A stretch of DNA of 64,000 nucleotides from Erodium maritimum (taxonomy: Eukaryota; Streptophyta; Magnoliopsida; Geraniales; Geraniaceae). The position numbers were made by a program, and so were the translations under genes. The stretch is from contig OY997589.1 of the NCBI GenBank assembly GCA_963921825.1, positions 1,922,001-1,986,000 on the forward strand, in the 5' to 3' direction. Below are positions 44,411-55,401 of this stretch, in pieces. Position 1 is the first letter of the stretch, and the number at the start of each line of letters is the position of its first letter. Below the pieces are notes generated by a model. That model was given only the letters and a program-made list of their open reading frames with translations, was not told the DNA's origin and did not search any database.

Positions 44411-45412
44411 TCAGTTACTGCTCTGTAGAGGCGGCTTTTGTTCATTGTGATTCTCTAACTTAACATCATGTTTCTCTAACTTAACTCCATTGCTGCCATT
44501 ACTGTTCTGTAGAGGCAGCTTCTGCACATTGTGATTCTCTACCTTAACTGCATTGCTACCATTGATACTCGAACCAGTACCGGGAACCTTCCTAGGCAAC
44601 CCAGCAGTTTCAGCTACATACCGATCGAACCCTTCAATATGACTATGCCTCAGACCCACAGCACTACTCAGATTCGCTGACACCTCGCCTGGACAATGCT
44701 GCACTTTCACTACACCGCCCGGTTTCTGGTCAAACCGACCCACAGCACTACTCAGGCAATGCTGCACTTTCACTACAGTGCCCGGTTTCTGATCAGCACG
44801 CTCGAGTTTGGTCCTGGCATTGGGGTTTCCAATTACAGGCATTGAAGCCATCTCGACCGAATTAGTCTCCTTTCGAGCCTTCTCTCTGCTCACCGCACGA
44901 GCCAGATTATCCAGAGCAGCCCTGGCCCTCTTCCTGGCCAGAGCAGCCACCGAGGCTTGCTCGACAGCCTTTTCCCTGGCCGCAATAGCACCCTCTCTCA
45001 TCGACGCCGACGCGATCCTCGCCGCACAGACGAGAGCGGCGGCGAGCTTCTTGTCGAGGACCCGATTGGGAGCATCGAAAAAGGAGAAATTTGGGTCGGC
45101 GCAGGGAGGGCACTTGTAGGCGGACGAGAGGGAGGTGTTGGGGACGCAATGGGAGTGAGAGGAGGAGCGGCAATTGGTGCATTGCACGCGCTTCGACGGC
45201 GGAGGAAGAGGGTTGGCGGCGGCGGCTCCGCCGTGGAGGTGGAAGCAGGAGGGGCAGAAAGAGGGGCGGTGGGAGAGGAGGACGCAGGAGGTGCAGAGGC
45301 TGACGATACCGCCGATACTGCCTTGGTGCCGGAGTCGGTGGAGGACCCACCGGTTCTGGGATCGGCAATTGTCGCACGCGGCGGCGGCGGCGGCGGTGTT
45401 GGGGAGGTTCAT
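44411..45412 (-). CDS. Cys-rich PHD/RING-like zinc-finger protein, plant-specific
   Basis: 333 aa with ATG at 45410-45412; the open frame extends 108 codons upstream, but that part looks like leader and has no protein character. MNLPNT followed by polyAla starts like a real protein. Residues 10-115 hold regularly spaced cysteines: CDNC, LCTSC, FCPSCF, QCTNC, HSHC, YKCPPC, with WVLHRLRHQ between, as in a plant family annotated as RING/FYVE/PHD-type. The centre (about 120-185) is an Ala-rich helix (SVAALARKRARAALDNLARAV). The C-terminal part contains direct repeats: DQKPG(T/G)VVKVQHC twice and VKLE(K/N)H with QKPPLQSSN-like motifs. Function unknown; the Cys region could bind zinc and mediate protein or chromatin contacts, by inference. 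No intron. Confidence 0.8.
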   Translation of the reverse strand: MNLPNTAAAAAACDNCRSQNRWVLHRLRHQGSIGGIVSLCTSCVLLSHRPSFCPSCFHLHGGAAAANPLPPPSKRVQCTNCRSSSHSHCVPNTSLSSAYKCPPCADPNFSFFDAPNRVLDKKLAAALVCAARIASASMREGAIAAREKAVEQASVAALARKRARAALDNLARAVSREKARKETNSVEMASMPVIGNPNARTKLERADQKPGTVVKVQHCLSSAVGRFDQKPGGVVKVQHCPGEVSANLSSAVGLRHSHIEGFDRYVAETAGLPRKVPGTGSSINGSNAVKVENHNVQKLPLQNSNGSNGVKLEKHDVKLENHNEQKPPLQSSN

Positions 45413-45670
45413 GGAGGAGGGTTTCTCGGAAACCCTAGAAACCCAGAACGGATTTCGGAGAGAAGATACACGGTTGAAGAGACTGAAGACGAACGGGAGA
45501 GATTGAGGATCTGGGTACGACGAAATTGAGGTCAAAATTAGTTTTTTTGTTCGCTTCACTGCGTTGGATTTATATGGTAGAGACAGAGATTGGGGAAGAA
45601 GGTAGATGAAGAATCCCCGGACGACGTCGTTTTGGAGTGAAAAGACCCTCCACGAGTAATTTCTACAGTA
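45413..45670 (-). promoter_or_regulatory. 5' UTR/promoter of the zinc-finger gene
   Basis: Reverse-strand leader containing the non-protein-like open extension; the TTTATATGG region near 45571 could serve as TATA on the reverse strand. Approximate only. Confidence 0.35.
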
Positions 45671-45689
45671 AACATGATCGTCCTCCATG

Positions 45690-46060
45690 CGCTCGTGCCC
45701 TGTACTTAAGTCATCCGTCCGCGGTGGTTTCTCCATAGGTAAACTCGGTTGCCTCGCAGCACCCTTCGTTGCTCCGGACGCGTCCCCATTTCACGCTACC
45801 TCGAGCATGTATCCCAATTGGGGAACGTCCTCCACCACCGTCGTCCCCTCGACTTGGACGGCTTCCTCCTTCGAGCAGCATCCTTCTCGTTTGTCCCGTC
45901 CTCCCCGTAGTACACTCGGGAACCCTCCTCCGATTCTCGTGTGCTCGACTGCCGCACCTCCTCGTGATCGACAGGATCCATCATTCCTTTTTCTACACTT
46001 CCCTTCTCCGCGACGCGAGGCAGACAGTGGGCACAAGTGTCTATCATACCAATTCTAATA
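45690..46060. other. GC-rich open stretch of unknown origin
   Basis: About 370 bp with open frames on both strands and a base composition well above the AT-rich surroundings. No recognisable domain. Candidates: a retroelement fragment or a captured gene piece. Confidence 0.3.
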
Positions 46061-46519
46061 GATTATATACCAATATTCTTGGGGGTGACTTTGAGGAAGA
46101 TGAGTATAATTATGTGAGGAAATTTAAGAAACAATATAGTGAATTGAGAAATAGTGAAATACAATAAATTCAATATATTTATAAGAGATTATCTTTACAG
46201 TTCTGATACATATTCTTAAGTCGACTATCATCGACCCGACATTAATCCTAAGAAATTAGGAATTATCAATAAAAATTATCCACTTTGCAACTTTGTATAC
46301 ATCATTTGCATTTCCTTTTCCATGGCCACTTAAGAACAAAAACACATTATCACCATGAATGTGACCAATTCAGCGTAGTAATATAACAATGGCAAGAGAG
46401 GCACATAAAGTCACAGGTGATGACAAAGCAAAGCACCTTAAAATCTACATGAACTCGGTTTCTATAGAAACTGCATTATTTTACCAAAAACATCCTCAGC
46501 ACTGTCATAGCATCCTAGG
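46061..46519. other. AT-rich spacer, 3' flank of the small membrane protein gene
   Basis: Nothing recognised beyond a probable 3' UTR on the reverse strand. Confidence 0.4.
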
Positions 46520-47583
46520 TTACTTTTTCTGGTCATAAGCAGCTATGTTCTGTGGCTCGCACTCGGGACTCAACAGGCGAACAAGTAAAGCTGTAGCTGA
46601 GCTCACTGATACAGCTCCACAGCCTGCCCAGCGAAGACTCCTAGGAATAGTGACCCTTGGACCTGCATAAACATTAGAAACGATGAAGACTGTGCCAAAC
46701 CGAGCACATTGCAACATATTTATACAACTGAATAAAAATTAGGGATAATCTAACAAACATACACTAATTTCGTCACATTTCTCACTTAAATAACTTTCTA
46801 ATTTTCTCACTTCACTCTGTTTTGGTAGTAAATGACAAAAATACCCCTGCAACAATTTAGGAAACTCAGACAAAACGTATTGTAGCAATGAAAATTTAAA
46901 TTTTTTGAAAACCGATGAAGGGTATTTTTGAAAAATTGGATGTTTAGTGTAGTTGGGTGATAAGGTTTAAAAGGCAATGTAGTTAAATGAGAAAGAATTC
47001 GAAGTTATTGTACTTTTATGAGATTATCCCAACATATTACATTCATCCGTTGATAAGAAGCAAAATCAATATCAATATGCTTGAAAATTGTAAAAATAAT
47101 GACAGAGAGGATATAAATTTGCTCCTAGCAAGTGAAAAAAGTATACTTATATGTGTTTCTTCATACCTAATATGTCCTAAAATTGAATCATGTTATATTC
47201 TCCAGTTTATGTTATCCATTACACGAAGGATATGAAGACTACACTGAAAAACAGATGTGACTTGCAAACTCATTGAGGCGTTTAATTGTGAGCAATAATG
47301 CTTAAACAGATTGGACCCACCATCAGATATAAAGCATGCAAAATAAAGTAAAAAGAGCATGATGAATTGTAAAATAGTCTCGGTATTGCTAAAGTATAGT
47401 AAAGAACCGAGAAAAAAAAACATCATTGGAATTACCGTAATGCAGTCTACATAGGATCCAGAATCCCAACCCTCCTCCAACAGAAAAAATTCCAGCCGTG
47501 TGTCTCATTAATCTGGAACACGGTTTTGCATCTGATCTCATTACATCGCCTTCAGACCACCCTAGCATTTGCCTCAAAGACAT
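46520..47583 (-). CDS. Small two-pass membrane protein, 96 aa
   Basis: Two exons on the reverse strand, 47436-47583 and 46520-46662, GT-AG, joining ...CRLHYG with PRVTIP... in frame. It starts MSLRQMLGWSEGDVMRSDAK. Two hydrophobic segments: about 33-48 (TAGIFSVGGGLGFWIL) and about 62-80 (GCGAVSVSSATALLVRLL). The ends are hydrophilic, closing PECEPQNIAAYDQKK. The size, two helices and polar ends resemble small organelle inner-membrane proteins of plants, but I cannot give a name or role. Protein-like codons on both sides of the intron and clean splicing make it a real gene. The intron holds a MITE. The leader probably has a first exon near 48380-48600. Confidence 0.8.
46742..47030. mobile_element. 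MITE family C, compact copy
   Basis: Ends GGGATAATCTAACAAACATA and TTTTATGAGATTATCCC. Flanks TAAAAATTA and AACATATTA agree at 6 of 9 bases. 289 bp, within the intron of the 96-aa membrane protein gene. Confidence 0.75.
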
Positions 47584-48620
47584 GTTTTTGCTCTGCCACA
47601 AAAAACTTGGAGCTTTCAAGCCAAAATTGCTTCCGCTACTAAGAAGATTAAAAATGGTTCAGCTTTTGATAACCATTTCTTACATTTCAAGGATTTTAAT
47701 GGAAAAGGGGGAATTGTTTTGATGCTTAAACACCTCATGGTTAACATAATTGCAATAGATGGAACATCACTCCTATGAATGATGGAAAAAACAAATCGCT
47801 CACTCATGATTACACATTGGTTTAAGAACAACGGCGTTGGCATGTGACTTAAGCAATAAACCACAACTCTTGAAGACATAAGACCCTTGTAGAGGTCGAA
47901 ACTTGAGAAACAAAAGGCTTCAAAACAAACGGTTAATGCTAATTTTCGAAGACCCTTTGGTCTTTGGATCGATTCTCATAGGTGGCGATATAGCTTATGA
48001 AACAACTTCACTTGAGTCAAACAAGAAGGACATTCAGCAATCCATTGCTCAAAACCCAAACAATGTCCCTTTACTTACAAAACAGACCCACCAAACACAA
48101 GACCATAAAAACCAAACCTTGGTTTCAAATTCAACAAAAGTGAGCTTTTTTTCATACCAATCACACGTTTCTGAAGAAACCCAAGTGGGTTTCAAGGAAA
48201 TCAAAGAGACTTTGCTCCACAAACATACTATATCACTGCACATACCGACAAAACCCTAAACCCCCAAATAGATGCAAAATCAAAAATCAGACAATCAATA
48301 CAGAGAAAAGGAGAGAACAAGGTCCATGGTACTATTATCGAGACATTAAAGGTGACTTTACTGTAAAACCAGCTTACCCGCGTGGAAATCGGAGATGAAG
48401 ACAGGAGCTCCGGCGGTGAGGATTTCCGACGGTGGTGGTCGGGTTTGTATGAGAAATTGGTCGAAGGAAAGGAGGTGATCTTCGTGATGTTGGAGGTCTG
48501 GAAGGGACGAAACGCGAAGATCTGGAACTCAACACCACTGCATATAGACTCAGTGGTTAAGAGAGCAACGCGAGGAGGAAGAAGAGATTGGGAGTTAACA
48601 GTATTGAAGTGGCCTTAGTT
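47584..48620 (-). other. Inferred leader intron and first exon of the 96-aa protein gene
   Basis: The reverse strand shows donor CCACGCGG|GTAAGC near 48377, so a non-coding exon at about 48380-48610 could be joined to the ATG exon. No other gene seen. Confidence 0.35.
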
Positions 48621-48730
48621 AGTATTGGGCCGCTCAAATGGGCCCAGCCCCACTAAATTTTAGGCTCTAAATACAAATGGATCAATATATGGGCTTATGA
48701 TGAAGTAGGTTGAATGAGAGGGATGTGTAG

Positions 48731-49024
48731 GAGCATCTCCAATGGTTAGACATTAGGTAGTGTCAAGGAGCAGTGTCAGGAAGTGTTTTTTTGATGCCTG
48801 ACACTGCTTCTCCAATGGTCAGTATCAAAGAGTCATGGTAGGAAGTATTTTTTGAGCAAAATGGCTTCCTAACACGACTTGACGTCGTTGCTGGTATCAG
48901 GAACGACCGACAGGCACGCCCCCCTTGGCACGACCGACATGCACAACGAGCCGTGCTAGTGAGTAGTCTCAGAGCCGTCTCAACGCCTGGCACGACCCCC
49001 AGCCATGACACGTTGGAGATGCTC
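48731..49024. mobile_element. MITE with GAGCATCTCCAA ends
   Basis: Left GAGCATCTCCAATGGTTAG and the reverse complement of the right end, GAGCATCTCCAACGTGTCA, are inverted repeats. The interior repeats TCTCCAATGGT and GTCAGGAAGT. Such ends are common in plant MITEs. Target duplication unclear. Confidence 0.7.
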
Positions 49025-49559
49025 GGATCAACATATGAGCTTATTTTCTAGATGACGTCATTCAAAATTGTAATTTATTATTATCTAAACTGCTGGAGAG
49101 GGCAAGTATAGAGTTTATTAGACGTTCAACGAACGAAACAATCCATTAGATTGTCCAGGAGACCTGTTAACCGGGTATTGATCCTTTAGCAAGATCTAAG
49201 TCAAGATATGAGTGGTTGTGTTTAATTTTGTTTTTATGTTTTTTTTACTTGTTATACTCGTTTTCGATATTGAGAGTTCCAGTACAAACGTTTTGTTACC
49301 GAGCCATGGTGCTGAGTTTACCCAGACATTAATCTGACTCATTTATTTTTATCTTATGTAATGTTGATTCCGAAAAGGTAATAATATGTTTCGTCATTTG
49401 CTAAAAAAAGTAAAATTTTATACTAAAATACTTGGAAAAATAGATAGAAAATCATAAACCATATTAATATCTTATATTGTTAAACATAACATAAAATTTC
49501 TCTTTAGAAATGTGTTATTATTTCTTTAATTTTTTGAAATAAGTATTATTTTTCTTCTA
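49025..49559. other. AT-rich spacer before the PMEI-like cluster
   Basis: Nothing recognised. Confidence 0.45.
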
Positions 49560-49760
49560 AAACATTGATGAACCAATCTATAATATTAATGAGTCAATAA
49601 AGTTCTTCTAACGAGGAGATGAATTTGTACAAAATATTCATGAATATTACTTTTCTAATGGGAACATGAACCTCTATATATATAAATATAAATTCCGATC
49701 ACATTAATTATATTACGGACCAAAACTCAATTCAATAATTCATACTCTATTAAATCATAT
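49560..49760 (+). promoter_or_regulatory. Upstream module and promoter, PMEI-like gene 1
   Basis: Contains the cluster-specific block (CTAACGAGGAGATGAAT, ACAAAATATTCATGAATATT, TAATGGGAACATGAACC) at 49607-49672, also found before genes 2, 3 and 4. A TATA-like TATATATATAAATATAAA at 49675-49692 and the motif AAATTCCGATCA follow; the latter is shared with gene 5. Confidence 0.65.
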
Positions 49761-50285
49761 ATGACTAATCTAAGTCATACATTGATATGTTTCTTTCTTC
49801 TTACATTATTTCATTCTCCTACACCAACAAAGGCCACCGTAATCGAAGATTTTTGTAAACTCTTTCACAATTACAATTATTGTGTAACGATCATCCAATC
49901 CGATCCCAAAGCTTCGTCGGCCACGAGCCTCCATGACCTCGGAGGTGCAATAATCGAACTGGCAACGAGAGATGCATCCGACACAAAAAATCTCGTTCAG
50001 GGCTTGGAAGAGAATCAAAGACTCCCGCCTCCAGTTCTGAATGCGCTATCTACGTGCGGGGATCGTTATAAAAAAGTGCTTACGCATCTGAAAGACGCGT
50101 CAGAGAAATTTGGTGTAGGATTGTTTGACTTGGCTTTCGTCGGGTTTATGGGTGCTCGAGATGATGGTAACCTTTGCAAGATGGCAATGTCGAGCAATCC
50201 TATCGATAGCGTTTCGAAGCAAAACAAGGTTGTTTATAACATTTGCACAATGGGGGGAAGAGCTATGGTGGAACTTGGAAAATAA
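49761..50285 (+). CDS. PMEI/invertase-inhibitor-like protein, cluster gene 1
   Basis: 174 aa, secreted. Residues 1-24 are a signal peptide (LICFFLLTLFHSPTPTKA). The mature part has the cysteines expected of the pectin methylesterase inhibitor/invertase inhibitor four-helix fold: FCK...NYC near the N-terminus, STCGDRY near 98 and LCKM near 140, plus a fifth in NIC. The segment ATSLHDLGGAIIELA fits the second helix. Family members bind and block cell-wall pectin methylesterases or invertases, or are pollen allergens of the Pla a 1 type; the target here is unknown. No intron. It is the first of five same-strand paralogues and is closest to gene 5. Confidence 0.85.
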   Translation: MTNLSHTLICFFLLTLFHSPTPTKATVIEDFCKLFHNYNYCVTIIQSDPKASSATSLHDLGGAIIELATRDASDTKNLVQGLEENQRLPPPVLNALSTCGDRYKKVLTHLKDASEKFGVGLFDLAFVGFMGARDDGNLCKMAMSSNPIDSVSKQNKVVYNICTMGGRAMVELGK

Positions 50286-52446
50286 GCCTCCAACGATTGT
50301 ATGACATTAATAAATTTAAGTTTGTTTTGCCATGGTTATCGGGTGAGTGACTAACACTCTAAGAATATCAAATAGATGATTGGACAATGGTTGACACTTT
50401 CATGTTGAACTAATTTTGCTCAAATGGACCGTAATCATGTCTTGGTTAAAAACTTATGTCGCCCTCCCTTAGATATATGTGCCTCTTGAGTTAAGAGCGT
50501 GGTGAAAATATTGTTCGACTTGACGGGAGACGAAGTGATACCTAAAAGTGCTGGCTCCACCCTGAGCGGGGTGGTTGGGAAGTATCATCCCAATCACCCG
50601 CCCCTAAGACCTCCATTCGGGTAGGCAAGGGTGCTTCCTGCCTTTACATGTTGCACCTTTACCATAATAATTTTTGGTGTGTCGATATCAATATCTTGGT
50701 GAACCCCATATCGTGTACGATATGAAACCCAGTTGACGATTCCAATCGTCGCGAAGGAAATTTATGACGGTAACTCAAACTGAATACCAGATCCTTCCGC
50801 TATAGGGATTGGCTTTGAACTTAGCAAGCATATCATAGTGCTTGATCACAGATGTGTGCCAATTATGTGAGATGATAAGTAACAGAGCTTTGGAATTGTG
50901 GAGTGATTGGCTCTGATTGTTGTCGCTCATGTCTTGGTCATAAACCTTATGCCTTTTCTATGATCCAAAGCGTTCGAGGTCACCAATCCAAAGCGTCGTG
51001 ATCGCATCTCACATGACATGTTCCATTAAATAAATAAAGAACAAAGATTCTTATGAGATACACTTATTTTAATTAGGAAACTCCATATTAACACAATTAA
51101 AAAAACTGAAACCTAGGGTTTCCTTCTCAAACTCTTGTAACGCTATTTGCGATCAAGCTATCGCATCCACTCTGGAGCCCCCGATCAGCCCCGTCCACTA
51201 CTACCAAGGAGCCACAATAAGTACGCCCTACAACACCGACTGCATCTCGTCTACTATCTCGTAGTCCCGCTATAAGCCGCCTGACACGATGGGGACCTTA
51301 GAAACTTCCGAGGGAAGAATCCACCCACAACACCAAATATCGCCATAAACTCCCCCATGAGATGATATGCAGGCAGCCTAAGGAAGGACCTACCATGGAG
51401 GACTCTCGTCGATTACCACCGAGTAAGTTTTCTCGAACCACGGGGAATATGGATGAACCGACTATCCGCTGGATGCCAACGGAGACACTGATGGGGGAAA
51501 TATCCACTGAACGATTAAGAAGAGATCGACGGTGAGTGATCCACTGCAGACCTATACTAGGGCGCCGCCATCGAACCCAGGAGTTGATGATGCCCAGGCC
51601 ATCATGCACTAGAAAGGGACCCTAGGATCAAGGCCGCGACTCGTGTAGGAAACCTAGCGCCACGAGGGCAACCTCTCCTCGTCGACGATGATCCACCACT
51701 ATGAACGGGTTATCCCCAATCCAGCATGCATTGATCCCTTTAAACAAGGCTCTCAACAAATCCTAAAGGGTTGTGGAATCCGAAGGAGACTTCGGGTTGC
51801 AATAGATGTGTACATTCTGAGCATAATCTTAGTGCAGCCACTACCGGAACCATAGGACCCGGATCGAGGAATCGAGTCACCAAATAGCTTTCCACTGCTG
51901 ACAACACCTTGATGTTTCCAACGGGGTCCTACTGCCATCTGAATGGGACGCTCCCCCTGCTCCTACCCATCGGGTCTTGGACCCCCAATGGGACGTCTTG
52001 TCCAAGGACTCGAATGAGTTAGGCACCTATTTCCTAGGCAGCCCGTTCTCCACGAACGTTGATAACAATGTTGAGGTCAACCAACATGACGAAACAACGA
52101 GGCATGTTGGAATGCCTCACAGATCATCATGAGTTGTATCAAGGATCTTAGGGTGTCACTGAGAAGACACACCCCGATCGACACGAGTCAGCCCTCTATT
52201 GATCTCTACTTTCCTCCTTTCCTTGGCATACTCCTTGCCCGACTGTTGCGACACAACATAGGCGGTCAAGTCGAGACGGGGAATGACCTAAGAAGATATG
52301 ACGCCAAACATAGATCGAATAGGGAATCATCCCATAACTTCTCCCTGGTATACACCGAGATTTTAGCTATAAGATTAGTGTTTCGACTGTCATCAAAACT
52401 ATATCTCATCTTTTTTAAGTATTTCCGCTCATGTAAAGTCGTTTCG
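50286..52446. other. Degenerate retroelement-like region
   Basis: From about 51100 the reverse strand shows interrupted open segments (CLHIISWGSLWRYLVLWVD, GSYGSGSGCTKIMLRMYTS) with a composition like the LINEs nearby. Another possible boundary is the A-rich CTGAAACCTAGGGTTTCC at 51106. Frames are broken throughout. From 50286 to 51050 nothing is recognised. Confidence 0.4.
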
Positions 52447-52459
52447 ACTCCTTTATATC

Positions 52460-54298
52460 TTTTTTTTGAGCGAAAGGTGCAATTCTCATTACTGAAAAAC
52501 GATTACATAATCATGCATCGGGGAACAGGCTCCCCGACCATCAGGTCAGTATTCACGAACAATGGTTCAATGATCTTGTTAGTATCAGAACCGTCACAGA
52601 CGGTATTTGGATGCCTCGAGGGCAAGTGAAGAAAGTGATGAGAAAGAACGTGATGCCGGAGATCCTGAGGGACCTCGACAGTAATGGTGATGGTGGGAGG
52701 CAAAGCATTGTCCGGGGACCCCTCCCTAGGCCAGTCCCCAATACCAGGGACGAGCATCATCCTTCCCGGCAGGGTTTCACCCCCCCCCCCCCCCCCCCCC
52801 CCGCGCCTGTGATCGGACGCCCCACACCCTTGTGGATGCCTCTTTCATCAAAGTGCCAGCATCAGCACCCTTGGGGTGCGTAACCGAATCAACCGAGGGA
52901 CGAACAGCTCCGTGTCCCCGGATGATCCCGGGTAAGAACACACAGGGTGACCTATCACTGGCCACTTGTTTTGAACCGGGGGCCACTTGTTTTGAATCCG
53001 GGCAGAATCCGGGCAGTAAAGTGGCATGTCACTGGCCACTTGTCTCGAACCCTAATAGGGTGCCCGAAACCCGGATTAGGTATCAGGTCTAGTATTACAC
53101 CGGGTACCCTACTTCGAGGCAACTCGTTCTTAGATATCGGGTCTAGTGTCAATGTGCCGGCATCCTTTAAAATCCCTGGTCGGGGCTCCCAACGACCACG
53201 GGTTGCACATGGGCGAGATCTTGGCATCGCAGAATATCGGAGTGACGCTCTTCAAGACGCCTGGGGACGGCGTGACGGGTACCAGTACCAACGCGCCGAT
53301 CGGGCTTCCCTCTGAGACGGCACTGCCCCGAGCACCATAGCATCTTCCACCGCAACCCAGACGAAATTGCCCCCTGCAGTAGGAGGCCCTAAGCTGTACC
53401 CTCCAAGAGGCTCTTGCTCCTGCTTCCGATGCCGAGTCCACCTCCGGGGAAGCCGCTCGACGCTCCTCTTCAGGCCTCCACGGTCGCGCACCCAGTTCCT
53501 AATCCGAATGTTCCTCGACTGGGCCGGGGCAGTCGACGAGTACACCGTTCTCTCTCGAGTTTTCTTCCTCGCCGTCCCAAGAGTAGCAAACCAGGGCGGC
53601 GACCCCCTAACCCTAGAGGGCATGAGCGGCGGGTTAGGGTTCTGTCCACGCGACGTAGGGTTTGGCCCACGCAGATTAGGGTTCGACCCAAGAGGAGAGG
53701 ATCTTAGGTGTCGAGCTGAAATCGTCGAGAACCTCCAATACTCCTAGGTCGGCCGATAGAGGTGAGTACCAGGGGGAGTGGGGGGAAAGCCTGATGAACC
53801 ATAAGTCCCCGGAGAACCCAGCAATCCGACCTCGGATTCCCCGAGCCCACTCGCAAAATAAATTGGGGCACAACAGGGGGATCGGGGCATCGGAAGGCGG
53901 CGGCGGAAGGACCATCTGACCAGAAGATACAAGGGAGCCAGATGGAGTCGATAGAGAAAAGGAAGGAGGCATGGCGATTGGGCTAGGGTTGGCCGAGATC
54001 GTCGTAGGACAAGGGGGGAAGAGGCTCAGGGATGGGGGAATCAGGTAAGACCCACAAGGAAGATCGTGGATTCATGGTTGGCCCCGAAATCGCAAGAGGG
54101 ATGGGGGAGGAGAGAGACGACGAAGGTTGAGGGAATGCCAACCACTCCCATCCGTAGATAAACTCCGCACCAGGCGTGGTCTTCCACGTCATCTGGACAG
54201 AATAGGCGAACACGGGGATGACGAAATCAGACGTCCCAGGCAGCGCGACAGCAAAAACGATAGACGGTAACTCCATAATAACAACAGGCTAGGGCTAG
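52460..54298 (-). mobile_element. LINE-like retroposon with target-site duplication
   Basis: On the reverse strand it begins CTAGCCCTAGCCTGTTGTTA, has an ATG and a short open frame (MELPSIVFAVALPGTSDFVI), and ends ATTGCACCTTTCGCTCAAAAAAAA. It is flanked by ACTCCTTTATATC (52447-52459) and ACTCTTTTATATC (54299-54311), 12 of 13 identical. No reverse transcriptase is present, so it is internally deleted or non-autonomous. It includes a 23-base C run (52780-52802). It lies between PMEI-like genes 1 and 2. Confidence 0.8.
52780..52802. repeat. Poly-C run of 23 bases
   Basis: Uninterrupted C tract on the + strand inside the LINE-like element (G run in its sense strand). Could form a G-quadruplex; the length is also prone to sequencing error. 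Confidence 0.9.
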
Positions 54299-54311
54299 AC
54301 TCTTTTATATC

Positions 54312-54796
54312 AATAAAATCTCCTTGTTGGGTCAATCTTTTTTTTTATGAACCCCAAAATTCAAAATTGTATTTATGGACAAAATATCGAAATAAGTAAA
54401 ATACTTCAATGCACATAAAAACAAGAATTCATACCAGTGTAAATTTAGCCACCGTTACGTCTAATTAACAAAAACAACTACCGAATCAAGTTCTACTTAA
54501 ATATTCATAAATTAATATATTTTTCTAACGAGGACATGAATCTCTACAAAATATTCATGTATATTCTTTTTTTTTATTTAGAACATGAACCTCGTAGACA
54601 ATACCGATGAAATGTATTTTTTGGGGTGAGAAATCCAATTCATATTGCAAAATAAGTATCTCATTTAACTATTTATATAAAAATATTCAATCTTTGACTA
54701 TATTCCAAGAATTTTTTTTTTTTTTGAAATACCCTATAAATTATAGTTCATACCAATCTTGGGGCATTACTCCATTTCTTTGAAGAAGAAAAAAGT
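54312..54796 (+). promoter_or_regulatory. Upstream module and promoter, PMEI-like gene 2
   Basis: Has the shared block at about 54520-54600 (CTAACGAGGACATGAATCTCT, ACAAAATATTCATGTATATT, AGAACATGAACC), then GAAATCCAATTCATATTGCAA as before gene 4, a TATA-like CCTATAAATTATA at 54732, and the leader GGGGCATTACTCCATTTCTT. Confidence 0.65.
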
Positions 54797-55345
54797 ATGA
54801 AATCCCTAAGTATTATTACCATAATTTTCTCTCTTCTTGCATTACTCTATTCTCCTACGCAAACAAAAGCTACCTTAATCGAAGATGTTTGTTCCATCTA
54901 CCCCGATCCCGTCCCTTGCTCGAACATCCTGCAAAAGGATGTTCGAGCTTCGTCAGCCTCGAGTCTCATCGAGCTGGGAAGAGTTGTAGTGGAAATGGAA
55001 GCCGAAACCTTGCAAAAAGTGAAACATACGATCGATGAATTGCAAAGGGACGACGGATATCCTCCTCGCGCACACGACATCCTCAAAAATTGTGATGCTA
55101 AGTACTCGGGAACACTTATTTATCTCAAGATCGCAAGGGAGGATATTAGAGCGCACCGGTTCTACGTGGCCAGGTTCAGATTTTTCTCAATGTTCAATCC
55201 CATGGTTCTTTGCAATACACAAATGAAGGAGGCCTATCCGATCCAAAAACTTTCGATAGTGATCGATAGGGTAATTGCTATTGGCGATATCGGAATAAGG
55301 GTAATGGAAATGCTCCAGAAATCTCCTCCTCGTTGGGATGATTGA
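54797..55345 (+). CDS. PMEI/invertase-inhibitor-like protein, cluster gene 2
   Basis: 182 aa, secreted; signal peptide 1-25 (IIIFSLLALLYSPTQTKA after MKSLSIIT). Four mature cysteines in family positions: VCSIYPDPVPC, KNCDAKY and VLCNTQM. The typical block KDVRASSASSLIELG is shared with genes 3 and 4, so these form the second sequence type of the cluster, together with RDDGYPPRAHDIL. The acidic C-terminus ends PRWDD. Function by family only: an apoplastic inhibitor of pectin methylesterase or invertase, or a relative without inhibitory action. No intron; TATA box and leader present. Confidence 0.85.
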   Translation: MKSLSIITIIFSLLALLYSPTQTKATLIEDVCSIYPDPVPCSNILQKDVRASSASSLIELGRVVVEMEAETLQKVKHTIDELQRDDGYPPRAHDILKNCDAKYSGTLIYLKIAREDIRAHRFYVARFRFFSMFNPMVLCNTQMKEAYPIQKLSIVIDRVIAIGDIGIRVMEMLQKSPPRWDD

Positions 55346-55401
55346 TTCAATGTATGTCGTTCATAATAAATGAATAAAAACAAGGTATATCCATTTATTT
55401 T

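Noticed and set aside
45413..45736. N-terminal extension of the zinc-finger protein (108 codons)
   Set aside because: No protein character, lies in the leader/promoter, and the downstream ATG gives a start with family-like sequence.
52129..53750. Several overlapping ORFs of 90-170 aa on both strands
   Set aside because: They lie in degenerate or GC-rich retroposon sequence, overlap each other and show no domain.
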